A stretch of DNA of 64,000 bases, from contig CAVROX010000013.1 in NCBI GenBank assembly GCA_963722965.1, positions 69,084-133,083 of the forward strand, read 5' to 3'. The notes under the pieces were generated by a model that was given only the letters and a program-made list of their open reading frames with translations, had not been told where the DNA came from and did no database searches. This DNA comes from DATLSM01 sp963722965. Lineage in GTDB: Bacteria > Actinomycetota > Thermoleophilia > Solirubrobacterales > 70-9. Made by a program: the position numbers and the translations under genes. This document shows, in pieces, positions 16,977-25,070 of this stretch (position 1 is the first letter of the stretch; every line of letters starts with the position of its first letter).

Positions 16977-17906
16977 TCAGACCTTGAGGAAGCGCCGCAG
17001 CGTGATCCCGGAGCCGACCGCCGATACCAAGACCGCGGCGAGGAAGAGGACGGCGATAAGCAGCGGGAAGGAGAGGGTGCTTTCGTTCTGCGCCGCGAGG
17101 AAGGCGAAGGTCTTGCTCAGCGGGTCGACGATCGTGATCTTGCCCAGCCATAGGATCAGTATGGCCACCAGGCTGCCGGCGAAGCCGACCACCATTCCCT
17201 CGATCATGAACGGCCAGCGGATGAACCAGCGGGTCGCGCCGACCAACCGCATCACCTCTACCTCGCGGCGGCGGGTGTAGATCGAGAGCCGGATCGTATT
17301 GCCGACCAAAAGCAGCGAGGCGACGATCAAAAGCGCGGTGATCACCGTCAGCACGATCTTCAGCGCGCTGGTCACCTGGGCGATCTTCTGGACCCCCTGC
17401 TGGGGCGCGAAGGTGGATTCTTGGGCGGGGATGATCGAAGAGATCGGCTTCGGTTTGCCGTTTGGGCCGGGCGGCGCAACCGCGGCGCGCACGGCGGCGA
17501 GGTTGTTGGCGTCATCGGCCTTGACCGAGAAGTTGGCCGGAAGCGGATTGTGGCCGTTGAGCTGGGCGATCGATTCTTCGACTTTCTGCTTCCCGTAGGA
17601 GCCCTTGAATTCAGCGAGCGCCTTGGGCTTGGTGATGAAGTGCACCGCGGCGACATGCGGGATCGCTTCCAGTTTGCGCTGCAGGGCGGTGATTTCGGCG
17701 CTGGTCGCGTCGTCGTAGACGGGGACCCGGAATTCGAGGCTGTTGGAGACCTGTTCGCTCTTTGCCTGGGTGGTCTGCAAGACCGGGATCAGGACGCCGA
17801 GCAAGGTCACGGTGACGATCGTGGTGACGATCGCCGCCAGGCTCGGCGCGCCGTTGCGGCGCAGGGCCCGGAAGGCCTCTTTGGTGAAGAAGGCGAGCCT
17901 CCCCAT
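16977..17906 (-). CDS. ftsX: Cell-division ABC transporter permease FtsX
   Basis: A 309-aa membrane protein. TM1 is at about 20-42, a large extracellular domain follows (about 43-175), and three further TM helices lie in the C-terminal half, the standard FtsX layout. The motif RREVEVMRLVGATRWFIRWPF between TM2 and TM3 is diagnostic. FtsEX transmits ATP hydrolysis across the membrane to peptidoglycan hydrolases at division. Its stop is followed by the S41 protease. The start overlaps the ftsE stop by one base. Confidence 0.95.
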   Translation of the reverse strand: MGRLAFFTKEAFRALRRNGAPSLAAIVTTIVTVTLLGVLIPVLQTTQAKSEQVSNSLEFRVPVYDDATSAEITALQRKLEAIPHVAAVHFITKPKALAEFKGSYGKQKVEESIAQLNGHNPLPANFSVKADDANNLAAVRAAVAPPGPNGKPKPISSIIPAQESTFAPQQGVQKIAQVTSALKIVLTVITALLIVASLLLVGNTIRLSIYTRRREVEVMRLVGATRWFIRWPFMIEGMVVGFAGSLVAILILWLGKITIVDPLSKTFAFLAAQNESTLSFPLLIAVLFLAAVLVSAVGSGITLRRFLKV

Positions 17907-18748
17907 CAGAACAGGGACTCGCTGCCGTGGCCGTTGGTCTGGCCCTCGTTGCCGACCCCCATCTCTGCCTTCATCCTCAGCCCGAACTCGGTGGTCGACT
18001 CCTCGGTGTAGCCGCCGCTGACCTCATCGCGGACGACCCGGCCCTCGTAGAGCTCGATCACCCGGCGGCGCATGCTGTCGACCATCTCGCGGTCGTGGGT
18101 GACGACGAGGACGGTGGTGCCGGTCTTGTTGATCCGGTAAAGCAGCTGCATCACCCCGATCGAGGTGACCGGGTCGAGGTTGCCGCTGGGCTCATCAGCG
18201 AGCAGCAGCGGCGGGTGGTTGACGAAGGCGCGGGCGATCGAGACGCGCTGCTGCTCCCCGCCGGAGAGCTGGTCGGGATAGCTGTGCAGCTTGGTGGAGA
18301 GGCCGACGAGGCGGAGCGTCTCGGGCACCTGCTCGCGGATTTCGGCACGGCTGGCGCCGATCACCTGCAGCGCGTAGGCGACGTTGTCATAGACAGTGCG
18401 GTCGGGGAGCAGCTTGAAATCCTGAAAGACGGTGCCGATGTTGCGCCGCAGCTGGGGGATCTTCTTCTCCGGCAGGGTGCCGATGTCGCGACCGGCGATC
18501 CTGACGGCGCCCTCGGTGGCAGTCAGCTCGCGGATCAGCATCTTGATCAGGGTCGACTTGCCGCAACCGGTCGGGCCGACCAAGAAGACGAACTCCCCGC
18601 GGTTGATCGCCAGCGAGACCCGCTCCAGCGCCATGTGACCACCGGGGTAGACCTTGGTCACCTCGCTCAGCTCGATGATCGGCCGGCCGCCGCGGCGCGG
18701 CCGCCGCGGCTCCTGATCGCGCTTTTGTCGGTTGTCAGCTCTTGCCAT
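17906..18748 (-). CDS. ftsE: Cell-division ATP-binding protein FtsE
   Basis: A 280-aa ABC ATPase partner of FtsX. Walker A GPTGCGKST (58-66), signature LSGGEQQR, Walker B LLLADEPSGNLDP, and the switch His in VVTHD are all present. It carries a basic N-terminal extension of about 20 residues (RQKRDQEPRRPRRGGR) and a C-terminal tail of about 55 residues not found in E. coli FtsE (222 aa). The promoter region upstream holds an AT-rich triple 11-bp repeat. Confidence 0.95.
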   Translation of the reverse strand: MARADNRQKRDQEPRRPRRGGRPIIELSEVTKVYPGGHMALERVSLAINRGEFVFLVGPTGCGKSTLIKMLIRELTATEGAVRIAGRDIGTLPEKKIPQLRRNIGTVFQDFKLLPDRTVYDNVAYALQVIGASRAEIREQVPETLRLVGLSTKLHSYPDQLSGGEQQRVSIARAFVNHPPLLLADEPSGNLDPVTSIGVMQLLYRINKTGTTVLVVTHDREMVDSMRRRVIELYEGRVVRDEVSGGYTEESTTEFGLRMKAEMGVGNEGQTNGHGSESLF

Positions 18749-18820
18749 GCCCGGGTCAGTTCTGCGACTACAGGGTGACTCCTGCGCACGGGCTGGCGCG
18801 CAAGACCCCGCCCACGAAAG

Positions 18821-18848
18821 TTGGCGAAACCTTAGCGAATTATTAGCG
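18821..18848 (-). promoter_or_regulatory. Three 11-bp-spaced direct repeats upstream of ftsE
   Basis: TTGGCG (18821), TTAGCG (18832) and TTAGCG (18843) recur at exactly 11 bases on the plus strand, in the 107-base gap between the transketolase stop and the ftsE start. The spacing equals that of OmpR/PhoB-family operators and of the repeats upstream of pstS, but the half-site differs. AT-rich TAATAAT within it could also serve as a -10 toward ftsE. Confidence 0.5.
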
Positions 18849-18855
18849 GACGCTA

Positions 18856-20727
18856 TTACTTGCCGGCGCTCGTACCCCGCTCAAGCGCCCGCTCGGCCGC
18901 GGCGACGATGTGGGCGGCGTCGATTCCGGCGGCGGCGAGGAGCTCCTGCGGCGCGCCACTGCCCGGCCTCTCGGTGACGGCGAGGCGCACCAGCTGAGTG
19001 CTTAGCCCGGCGTCGGCCAGGACGGTGGCGACGACCTCGCCGATCCCCCCCTCCGCCCAGTGATCCTCGACCGTGACCAGCGCCCGCGTCTGGCTCGCGG
19101 CGCTGAGCAGAGCCGCTCCATCAACGGGCTTGACCGAGTAGAGGTCGATCACCCGGGCAGCGATCCCGCGGCCGGCGAGCTGCTCGGCCGCGGCGAGGCA
19201 TTCGTGCAGGGTGAGGCCGGCGCCGATCAGGGTGACCTCGTCGGCGGCGCCCGAGCAGAGCGTCTGGCTGCCGCCGATCGCAAAGGTCTGATCGGGTGAG
19301 TAGAGGACCGGGGTGCCACCGCGGGTGGTGCGCAGGTAGCCGATCCCGCGGTGGGTGCGCATCGCGTCCAGCAGCGCCACCGTCTGGTTGGCATCGCAGG
19401 GATAGAGCACCGTGCTGCCGAGGACCGCTCGCAGGGAGGCGATGTCCTCGAGGGCCATCTGCGATGGCCCGTCGGGGCCGATCGATACGCCCACGTGGGA
19501 GCCGCAGAGCTTCAGGTCAGCGCCCGAGATCGCGGCCATCCGGACGAAGTCATAGGCGCGGCTGAGGAAGGCGCCGAAGGAGGAGGCAAACGGTTTCCAG
19601 CCCCGGACCTGAAGGCCCACCGCGGCGGCGACCATCTGCTGCTCGGCGATGAACATCTCAAAGAAGCGCTCGGGGTGATGCTCGGCAAAGCGCTCGGCGT
19701 AGGTCGAGTTCCCCACCTCGGCGTCAAGCGCCACGACCCGCTGATCGATCGAGCCGATCCAGGCGAGGGCATCGCCGTAGGCCCCGCGGGTCGCCACCGT
19801 CTCGCCGAGCTGATAACGGGGCCGCGCAAGCGGCTCTGTCTCGATCTGATAGGGCCGCGGCGGCGGCGGCTGGCGCACCTGGACGCTGAGCGAGCGGATT
19901 CCGCCCAGCTCCTCGATCGCCGCCTCGGGGTCGGCGAGCGGCTTGCCGTGCCAGTTGGGCTTGTCCTCGACGGCGGCGACGCCGGAACCCTTCTTGGTGC
20001 GGGCGAAGATCACCGCGGGTCCCGCTGCCGCCAAGGCCCGGGCGTAGGCCTGATCGATCGCGGCGAGGTCGTGCCCATCGATCTCCTGCACGTGCCAGTC
20101 ACAGGCGCTCGCCCTCCCGGCCAGGGAGGCGGTGTCCCACTCGTGCATCGTCGTTCCCCGCTGGCCCAGTCGGTTGACGTCGACAATCGCGATGAGGTTG
20201 GCCAGCTGCGCGTAGCCAGCGTGCTCAAACGCCTCCCAGATCGATCCCTCGGCCATCTCGGAGTCCCCGCAAAGCACCCAGACCCGCAGCTCGGAGGATT
20301 CCAGGCGTTCGGCGGCGAGCGCGATTCCGACCGCGATCGGCAGGCCCTGGCCGAGCGAGCCGGTGGCGACGTCGACCCAGGGGATCTCGGGAGTCGGGTG
20401 GCCCTGCAGTCGGGAGCCGAACTTTCGGAAGGTGAGCAGCTCCTCATCGTCAATCGCCCCCGCCGCCTTGTAGAGCGCATAAAGCAGCGGCGAGGCGTGG
20501 CCCTTGGAGAAGATCAGGTGGTCGTTGGCGCTGTTATCGGGCGCGGCGAAGTCGTAGCGAAGGTGGCCTGCGAAGAGCACCGCCATCAGGTCAGCGGCCG
20601 ACATCGCCGAGGTCGGGTGTCCTGAGCCGGCCGCCGCCGATGCACGGATCGCGTCGACGCGGAGCTGGCGGGCGAGCTCGCTCAGCTGCTCGCTGTTCGC
20701 GGATTGCGCGGTGCTCAGGTGGTGCAA
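18856..20727 (-). CDS. tkt: Transketolase
   Basis: A 623-aa ThDP enzyme of the pentose phosphate pathway. The N-terminal domain has SGHPTSAMSAADLMAVLF, SKGHASPLLYALYKAAG and the ThDP/Mg site GDSEMAEGSIWEAFEHAGY. The middle Pyr domain carries the catalytic Glu region (FIAEQQMVAAAVGL), and the C-terminal domain ends at 18856. It starts with TTG 20727. At about 620 aa it belongs to the shorter transketolase form common in some Actinobacteria and animals. It is flanked by nadA and ftsE without overlap. Confidence 0.93.
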   Translation of the reverse strand: MHHLSTAQSANSEQLSELARQLRVDAIRASAAAGSGHPTSAMSAADLMAVLFAGHLRYDFAAPDNSANDHLIFSKGHASPLLYALYKAAGAIDDEELLTFRKFGSRLQGHPTPEIPWVDVATGSLGQGLPIAVGIALAAERLESSELRVWVLCGDSEMAEGSIWEAFEHAGYAQLANLIAIVDVNRLGQRGTTMHEWDTASLAGRASACDWHVQEIDGHDLAAIDQAYARALAAAGPAVIFARTKKGSGVAAVEDKPNWHGKPLADPEAAIEELGGIRSLSVQVRQPPPPRPYQIETEPLARPRYQLGETVATRGAYGDALAWIGSIDQRVVALDAEVGNSTYAERFAEHHPERFFEMFIAEQQMVAAAVGLQVRGWKPFASSFGAFLSRAYDFVRMAAISGADLKLCGSHVGVSIGPDGPSQMALEDIASLRAVLGSTVLYPCDANQTVALLDAMRTHRGIGYLRTTRGGTPVLYSPDQTFAIGGSQTLCSGAADEVTLIGAGLTLHECLAAAEQLAGRGIAARVIDLYSVKPVDGAALLSAASQTRALVTVEDHWAEGGIGEVVATVLADAGLSTQLVRLAVTERPGSGAPQELLAAAGIDAAHIVAAAERALERGTSAGK

Positions 20728-20782
20728 GGGACGAAACCTATTCGCGGTGCCGGCGGGAGGCTGACTCTACCTTCCTTCAGTC

Positions 20783-21814
20783 CTAGCCGATCGCCACCAT
20801 GCGCTCGATCGGACGCCGCGCCCGCGCGGCGATCTGATCCGCGACGCTGACCTCGAACTTCATCTCGCGCAGTGAGTCGCGCAGCTTCGGCAGGGTGATC
20901 ATCTTCATGTATTTGCAGAAGGCCATCCGGTTGGCCTCGATCAGCTCGGCCCGTGGCGCCACCTGCCCCAGCGGGTAGAGCATCCCGTTCTCGGTGGCGA
21001 CGATAAAGCTGCCGTCGGGGTGCGCTTCGACGTAGCGCAACATCCCCGAGGTGGAGAGCATCTGAACGCCCTCGGGGTCGATTTCGCCGGCGGCGACGAA
21101 CTCCATCGCCTGGCTCGCACACCCACACTCGGGGTGGATCAAGAGCTCCGCCTCGGGGTGTTCGGCCCTGGTTCGGGCGATGTCCTCGGGCCGGATCCCG
21201 GCGTGGACGTGGCACTCGCCGTCCCAGACGTGGAAGCGCGAGCGGCGCTCGGGGTCCTCGTGGATCGCGGTCTCGCGCTCGACGAAGGCGCCCAGCCACA
21301 TGTCGGGGCCAAAGAGAATCTCGGTCTCGGGACCGTGCTCGGCCCAGATGTGCTCGACGACCTTGACTGCGTTGGAGGAGGTGCAGCAGTAATCGCTCTG
21401 CGCCTTCACCGCCGCCGAGGTGTTGACGTACATCACCACGATCGCCCCAGGGTGCTCGTCCTTCCAGGCCCGCAACTGATCGGCGTCAATCGACTCCGCC
21501 AGTGAACAACCGGCATCGGGGTCGGGGATCAAAACCTTCTTTTGGGGCGAGAGGATCGCGGCGGTCTCGGCCATGAAGTGGACGCCGCAAAAGGCGATCG
21601 CATCGGCGTCGGTTGCGGCCGCCTGGCGGGAGAGGCCAAGCGAGTCGCCCATGTAGTCGGCGACGTCCTGGATCTCGGGCAACTGGTAGTTGTGGGAGAG
21701 GATCACCGCGTTTTGCTGCGCCGCGAGCGCGCGGACCTCCTCGCTCAGCGCGGCGATCTCCTCGGGCGTGAGGGTATCCGGCATCGTGGGTTGGATCGTC
21801 GGGAGCTCTTGCAC
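20783..21814 (-). CDS. nadA: Quinolinate synthase NadA
   Basis: A 343-aa [4Fe-4S] enzyme that condenses iminoaspartate with dihydroxyacetone phosphate to quinolinate. Conserved Cys residues appear in AIAFCGVHFMAE, DYCCTSSNAVKV and HPECGCASQAM, with the HNYQ (VILSHNYQLPEIQDVAD) and STSGM motifs. The start is GTG 21814, decided by a strong AGGAGG at 21821-21826 with six bases between; ATG 21784 is an internal alternative. NadC, the next enzyme of NAD synthesis, is 1 kb away on the same strand, separated by the divergent fpg gene. Confidence 0.94.
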   Translation of the reverse strand: MQELPTIQPTMPDTLTPEEIAALSEEVRALAAQQNAVILSHNYQLPEIQDVADYMGDSLGLSRQAAATDADAIAFCGVHFMAETAAILSPQKKVLIPDPDAGCSLAESIDADQLRAWKDEHPGAIVVMYVNTSAAVKAQSDYCCTSSNAVKVVEHIWAEHGPETEILFGPDMWLGAFVERETAIHEDPERRSRFHVWDGECHVHAGIRPEDIARTRAEHPEAELLIHPECGCASQAMEFVAAGEIDPEGVQMLSTSGMLRYVEAHPDGSFIVATENGMLYPLGQVAPRAELIEANRMAFCKYMKMITLPKLRDSLREMKFEVSVADQIAARARRPIERMVAIG

Positions 21815-21820
21815 CGAGCC

Positions 21821-21827
21821 CCTCCTT
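21821..21827 (-). promoter_or_regulatory. Shine-Dalgarno sequence fixing the nadA GTG start
   Basis: AAGGAGG on the minus strand lies six bases upstream of GTG 21814. It is one of the few clear ribosome binding sites in the window and favours the GTG over the downstream ATG at 21784. Confidence 0.75.
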
Positions 21828-21886
21828 TCCTGATGTTCGCTGGCCCGGCTTTGCCTTGAACCAGTCGAATGAACGTGGTTGAAGTC

Positions 21887-21892
21887 TAGCCT
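21887..21892 (+). promoter_or_regulatory. -10 box (TAGCCT) of a probably leaderless fpg mRNA
   Basis: TAGCCT ends six bases before ATG 21899, and there is no Shine-Dalgarno between them, so the mRNA probably begins at the start codon. The spacing matches the boxes before the small membrane protein, DHFR, pepA and HxlR genes. Confidence 0.5.
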
Positions 21893-21898
21893 TTGTCG

Positions 21899-22744
21899 AT
21901 GCCCGAGTTGCCCGAGGTCGAGATCACCGCCCGCAGGCTCCACACCGCCCTCTCGGGAGCGGTGGTGCAATCGGCCCTCGCCCCCGGGATGAACGTGATG
22001 AAGACCTTTGAGCCGGGGTTGGATCAGCTCGCCGGCCGGCAGCTGAGCGGCGTGCGACGGATCGGGAAGATGCTCGTCGTCGAGTTTGGGGACCTCAGCC
22101 TCTTGGTCCACCTGATGTCGGCGGGGCGAGTGGGGGTATCCGAGCAGCGGGCCTCGCCCAAAGACCGCGCCGCTCGGGTCCTGATCGGGCTCGAGGACGG
22201 GCGGCAGCTGCGGTTGCGGGAGTTCGGCACGCGACAGCGGGCCTGGGCGAAGCTGCTCAGCGCCGAGGCCCTCGCCACCGATGAGACGCTCGCCTGCCTT
22301 GGACCGGAGGCCTGGCCCGCGCCATCGCTGCGCCAGTTCGCCGCGCTGATCGACAGCCCGCGCCACCTTCACCCCTTGCTGCGCGATCAGCGGGCGATCG
22401 CCGGGATCGGCCGCTCATGGGTGGATGAGATCCTCTGGGAGGCTCGCCTCTCGCCGTTTAAGCAGGGGAGCGAGCTAAGCGCGGCGGAGGTGCAGCGCCT
22501 GCGCGAGGCACTTCATCTGCTCGGCGATGCGATCGACCATTACGAGCTGAGCGTCGGCGAGCGGGTGCCGGACAAGATGCCGATGCCGCTCAGGGTCCAC
22601 CGGCGCGAGGGCGAGCCCTGTCCGCGCTGTGGCACCCGGATCGAGGCGGTCTTCTTCGCCGAGTACCAGACCAACTACTGCCCCGCCGAGCAGACCGCCG
22701 GACGCATCCTCAAGGACCGCCGCCTCTCGCGCCTGTTGAAGTGA
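21899..22744 (+). CDS. fpg: Formamidopyrimidine-DNA glycosylase family protein (atypical zinc finger)
   Basis: A bifunctional DNA glycosylase/AP lyase of the Fpg/Nei family (281 aa) acting on oxidised purines. The ATG at 21899 must be the start because the mature protein begins PELPEVE, where Pro is the catalytic Schiff-base nucleophile and the Glu is catalytic. The beta-hairpin Lys (GKMLVVEF) and helix-two-turn-helix (QRAIAGIGRSWVDEILWEA) are present. The C-terminal zinc finger reads CPRC...YCPAEQ: the fourth Cys (normally CPxCQ) is Glu, needing more than one base change, so it is not a simple sequencing error. Confidence 0.9.
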   Translation: MPELPEVEITARRLHTALSGAVVQSALAPGMNVMKTFEPGLDQLAGRQLSGVRRIGKMLVVEFGDLSLLVHLMSAGRVGVSEQRASPKDRAARVLIGLEDGRQLRLREFGTRQRAWAKLLSAEALATDETLACLGPEAWPAPSLRQFAALIDSPRHLHPLLRDQRAIAGIGRSWVDEILWEARLSPFKQGSELSAAEVQRLREALHLLGDAIDHYELSVGERVPDKMPMPLRVHRREGEPCPRCGTRIEAVFFAEYQTNYCPAEQTAGRILKDRRLSRLLK

Positions 22745-22768
22745 TCTCCAGGGGGGCGCGCATCCTCC

Positions 22769-23623
22769 TCAGGCCGGCTCGATCAGGATGCTGAAATCCA
22801 GCGTCGGCGCGGAGTGGGTGAGGGCGCCGACGGAGATGAAGTCAACGCCGGCCGCGGCGATCGAACGGACGTTTTGGAGGGTGATCCCACCCGATGCCTC
22901 CAAGGAGGGGGCCGGGGCGGCGCCTCTGCTCTCGCGCAGCCCGACGGCCCGGCGCAAGGTGGTCGGATCCATGTTGTCGAGCAACAGCACATCAGCGCCG
23001 GTTCTGAGCGCGCAGGCGACCTCGTCGAGGTTGCGACACTCGACCTCGACCGCGAGGTCCGGGCGCACAGAGCGGGCGGCGTGGACAGCCTTGGCCAGGC
23101 CGCCGGCGAGGGCGATGTGGTTCTCCTTGATCAGGACCGCGTCATAGAGGCCCATGCGGTGGTTTTGACCCCCACCCGCGGCGACAGCCGCCTTCTCCAG
23201 GCTGCGCAACCCCGGCGTCGTCTTGCGCGTGTCGAGGATGCGAGCGCCGGTGCCGGCGACCGCCTCGACGTAGCGGGCGGTCAGGGTCGCCACCCCCGAG
23301 AGGTGACCGAGGAAGTTGAGCGCGGTACGCTCGGCGGCGAGCAGGGCCCGCGCCGGACCGGCTGCCAGTGCGACCTCGGCGGGCACCTCCCTTTGCCAGA
23401 GACCCTCGACCACCAGCTCCTCGATCTGCTCGACTCCGCACTGGCGCATCGCCTCGGCCGAGAGCCCCAGTCCGAACACCACCCCGGGCTGCTTTTGCAC
23501 GACCCGGGCGCGGGCGCGGGCATCGGCGGCAACGGTCAGCTCGGAGGTGACGTCCCCCGTACCGACGTCCTCGGCGAGAGCGCGGGCGATGATCTCGCTG
23601 GGCGACTCGCCGGCTCCGGGCAT
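22769..23623 (-). CDS. nadC: Nicotinate-nucleotide diphosphorylase (carboxylating) NadC
   Basis: A 284-aa enzyme that converts quinolinate and PRPP to nicotinate mononucleotide. Family signatures: ALAEDVGTGDVTSELT at the N-terminus, LNFLGHLSGVATLTARYV, ILDTRKTTPGLRSLEKAAV, GGGQNHRMGLYDAVLIKENH and VEVECRNLDEV; the C-terminal strand is EASGGITLQNV. Length is normal. It is convergent with fpg and divergent from the ECF sigma gene. Confidence 0.95.
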   Translation of the reverse strand: MPGAGESPSEIIARALAEDVGTGDVTSELTVAADARARARVVQKQPGVVFGLGLSAEAMRQCGVEQIEELVVEGLWQREVPAEVALAAGPARALLAAERTALNFLGHLSGVATLTARYVEAVAGTGARILDTRKTTPGLRSLEKAAVAAGGGQNHRMGLYDAVLIKENHIALAGGLAKAVHAARSVRPDLAVEVECRNLDEVACALRTGADVLLLDNMDPTTLRRAVGLRESRGAAPAPSLEASGGITLQNVRSIAAAGVDFISVGALTHSAPTLDFSILIEPA

Positions 23624-23658
23624 CGGCGCAGCGTCTCACGTTTTGGGCCCCCAGCACG

Positions 23659-23664
23659 TTTAAT
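23659..23664 (+). promoter_or_regulatory. -10-like TTTAAT before the ECF sigma gene
   Basis: TTTAAT ends seven bases before the TTG start at 23672 with no ribosome binding site between, again the leaderless layout. No autoregulatory ECF -35 motif was recognised upstream. Confidence 0.4.
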
Positions 23665-23671
23665 CAACGCC

Positions 23672-24133
23672 TTGACCGAGCTGCCCCCCTTCCAGGCCCT
23701 GCTCGACGAACACGCCGCCGCCGTGATGGCTGTGCTGCGCGGCGCCGTCGGGCGCCTTGACGCCGAGGATTGCTTCCAGGAGACCTTCATCTCCGCCTTG
23801 CGCGCCTACCCCAAGCTGCAGGCGCCGACCAACCTGCGCGGCTGGCTTTTGACGATCGCCCACCGCAAGGCGGTTGACCACCACCGCGCCAGGGGACGCC
23901 GGCCGATCCCGGTCGCCGAGGTCGTCGAGGTTGCGGTCAAAGACCCCGAGCCCGATCGGGAGCTCTGGGCCCTGGTCGGCGGGCTGCCGCCCAAACAGAG
24001 GGCGGCGGTCGAGTTGCGCTACGCCTGCGATCTGCCCCACTCTGAGATCGCCGCCGCCCTCGGCTGCTCGGCGGAGGCGGCTCGCCGCAGCCTGCATGAG
24101 GGGATCAAGCGACTGAGGAGGGAGATCGCGTGA
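23672..24133 (+). CDS. ECF-type sigma-70 family factor
   Basis: A 153-aa two-domain sigma factor. Region 2 (about 8-75) includes DAEDCFQETFISALRAYPKL and LRGWLLTIAHRKAVDHHRARG. Region 4 (about 95-150) has LPPKQRAAVELRYACDLPHS and an HTH (SEIAAALGCSAEAARRSLHEG). The start TTG 23672 follows a -10 and gives the natural N-terminus LTELPPF. The last codons overlap the ogt start (GTGA), so the sigma factor and the alkyltransferase are made from one message. No anti-sigma gene is adjacent. Confidence 0.9.
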   Translation: MTELPPFQALLDEHAAAVMAVLRGAVGRLDAEDCFQETFISALRAYPKLQAPTNLRGWLLTIAHRKAVDHHRARGRRPIPVAEVVEVAVKDPEPDRELWALVGGLPPKQRAAVELRYACDLPHSEIAAALGCSAEAARRSLHEGIKRLRREIA

Positions 24134-24681
24134 AGGCCGCCCTGCATCGCCTCAGCCAGCGCGCCGGCGCCGAGGGGCTGCTGGACGTCGCCTACGCGAG
24201 GACGGACTCCCCCTTCGGCTCGCTGCTTTTGGCGGGCACCGGGCGCGGCCTGGTTCGCCTCGGCCTGCCCAATCAGGACGCCGAGTCTTTGCTCGCGGAG
24301 CTGGCGCGGCGGATCTCCCCCCGCGTGCTCGAAGCGCCCAGCCAACTCGAGCGGGTGCGCCGCGAGCTCGATCTCTACTTCGAGGGCAAGCTGCGGGACT
24401 TCGCCCTGCCGCTCGACTGGCGCCTGACCGACGGCTTCCGCGGCCGCGCGCAGCGCGCAATCGCCAAGATTCCATACGGACAGACCCGCAGCTACACCCA
24501 GATCGCCGCCGCGGCCGGCAACCAGCGAGCGGTGCGGGCCGCGGGGACGGCATGTGGCACCAACCCGATTCCGATCATCGTCCCCTGTCACCGAGTCCTG
24601 CGAAGCGGTGGCGGCCTCGGCGGCTACGGGGGCGGGCTGCCGATGAAGGAAGCCCTGTTGAGGCTAGAGGGGATCCGCTAA
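24130..24681 (+). CDS. ogt: Methylated-DNA-protein cysteine methyltransferase
   Basis: A 183-aa suicide repair protein that removes alkyl groups from O6-alkylguanine. The active site is C153 in IIVPCHRVLRSGG, preceded by the DNA-binding HTH (IPYGQTRSYTQIAAAAG) and followed by LGGYGGGLPMKEALLRLE. The N-terminal RNase-H-like domain is at about 15-95. It starts at GTG 24130 inside the sigma-factor stop, which suggests the sigma factor controls or is controlled with alkylation repair. This is an inference from coupling. Confidence 0.93.
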   Translation: MKAALHRLSQRAGAEGLLDVAYARTDSPFGSLLLAGTGRGLVRLGLPNQDAESLLAELARRISPRVLEAPSQLERVRRELDLYFEGKLRDFALPLDWRLTDGFRGRAQRAIAKIPYGQTRSYTQIAAAAGNQRAVRAAGTACGTNPIPIIVPCHRVLRSGGGLGGYGGGLPMKEALLRLEGIR

Positions 24682-24714
24682 AGCGGCCCGATCTCGGCGC
24701 CGATGGCGGCTGGG

Positions 24715-25070
24715 ATGCCGCGCAGAGGCAAGCCCCGAACGCCAAAACCGCGCCCGATTCTCGCCGGCTTGGCGCTGCTCGCGCTGCTCGCGCTGCTCGC
24801 CGCCCCGGCGCCCCTCCTCGGGCCCCCCCGCGCCGGCGCAACTTCCCCCCCGCCCGCCACAGCGCCCGGCCCCGACCGCCAGGAAGGAGCCGAAGAAAGC
24901 GAAGCTGAACTCGAAGAAGCCACAGCCGCAGAAGAAGCCGAAGAAGAAGAACTGGAAGCCGAAGAAGAAGAAATTCAGGCGCAGCGCCACCGCCCAGCGA
25001 GCTGCCCAGCTCCCCGCCCCCGCGCCCGCCCCGGCGAGAAAGTGCCGCGGCGCTCGCCGGGGCCGACTAG
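24715..25070 (+). CDS. Small secreted Lys/Pro-rich protein (frameshifted)
   Basis: ATG 24715 opens a signal peptide (ILAGLALLALLALLAAPAPL). After C-runs at 24823-24829 and 24845-24851 the high-GC3 frame shifts by one and reads a Lys/Pro-rich tract (KEPKKAKLNSKKPQPQKK, then KNWKPKKKKFRR). After another C-rich stretch near 25010-25030 a third frame ends AALAGAD-TAG at 25068-25070. Length is three-fold plus two, matching two extra C's. The unshifted frame reads Glu repeats with A-ending codons, unlike the genome. The stop overlaps the prfB stop on the other strand. Similar basic tails occur in wall-associated proteins; function unknown. Confidence 0.45.
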
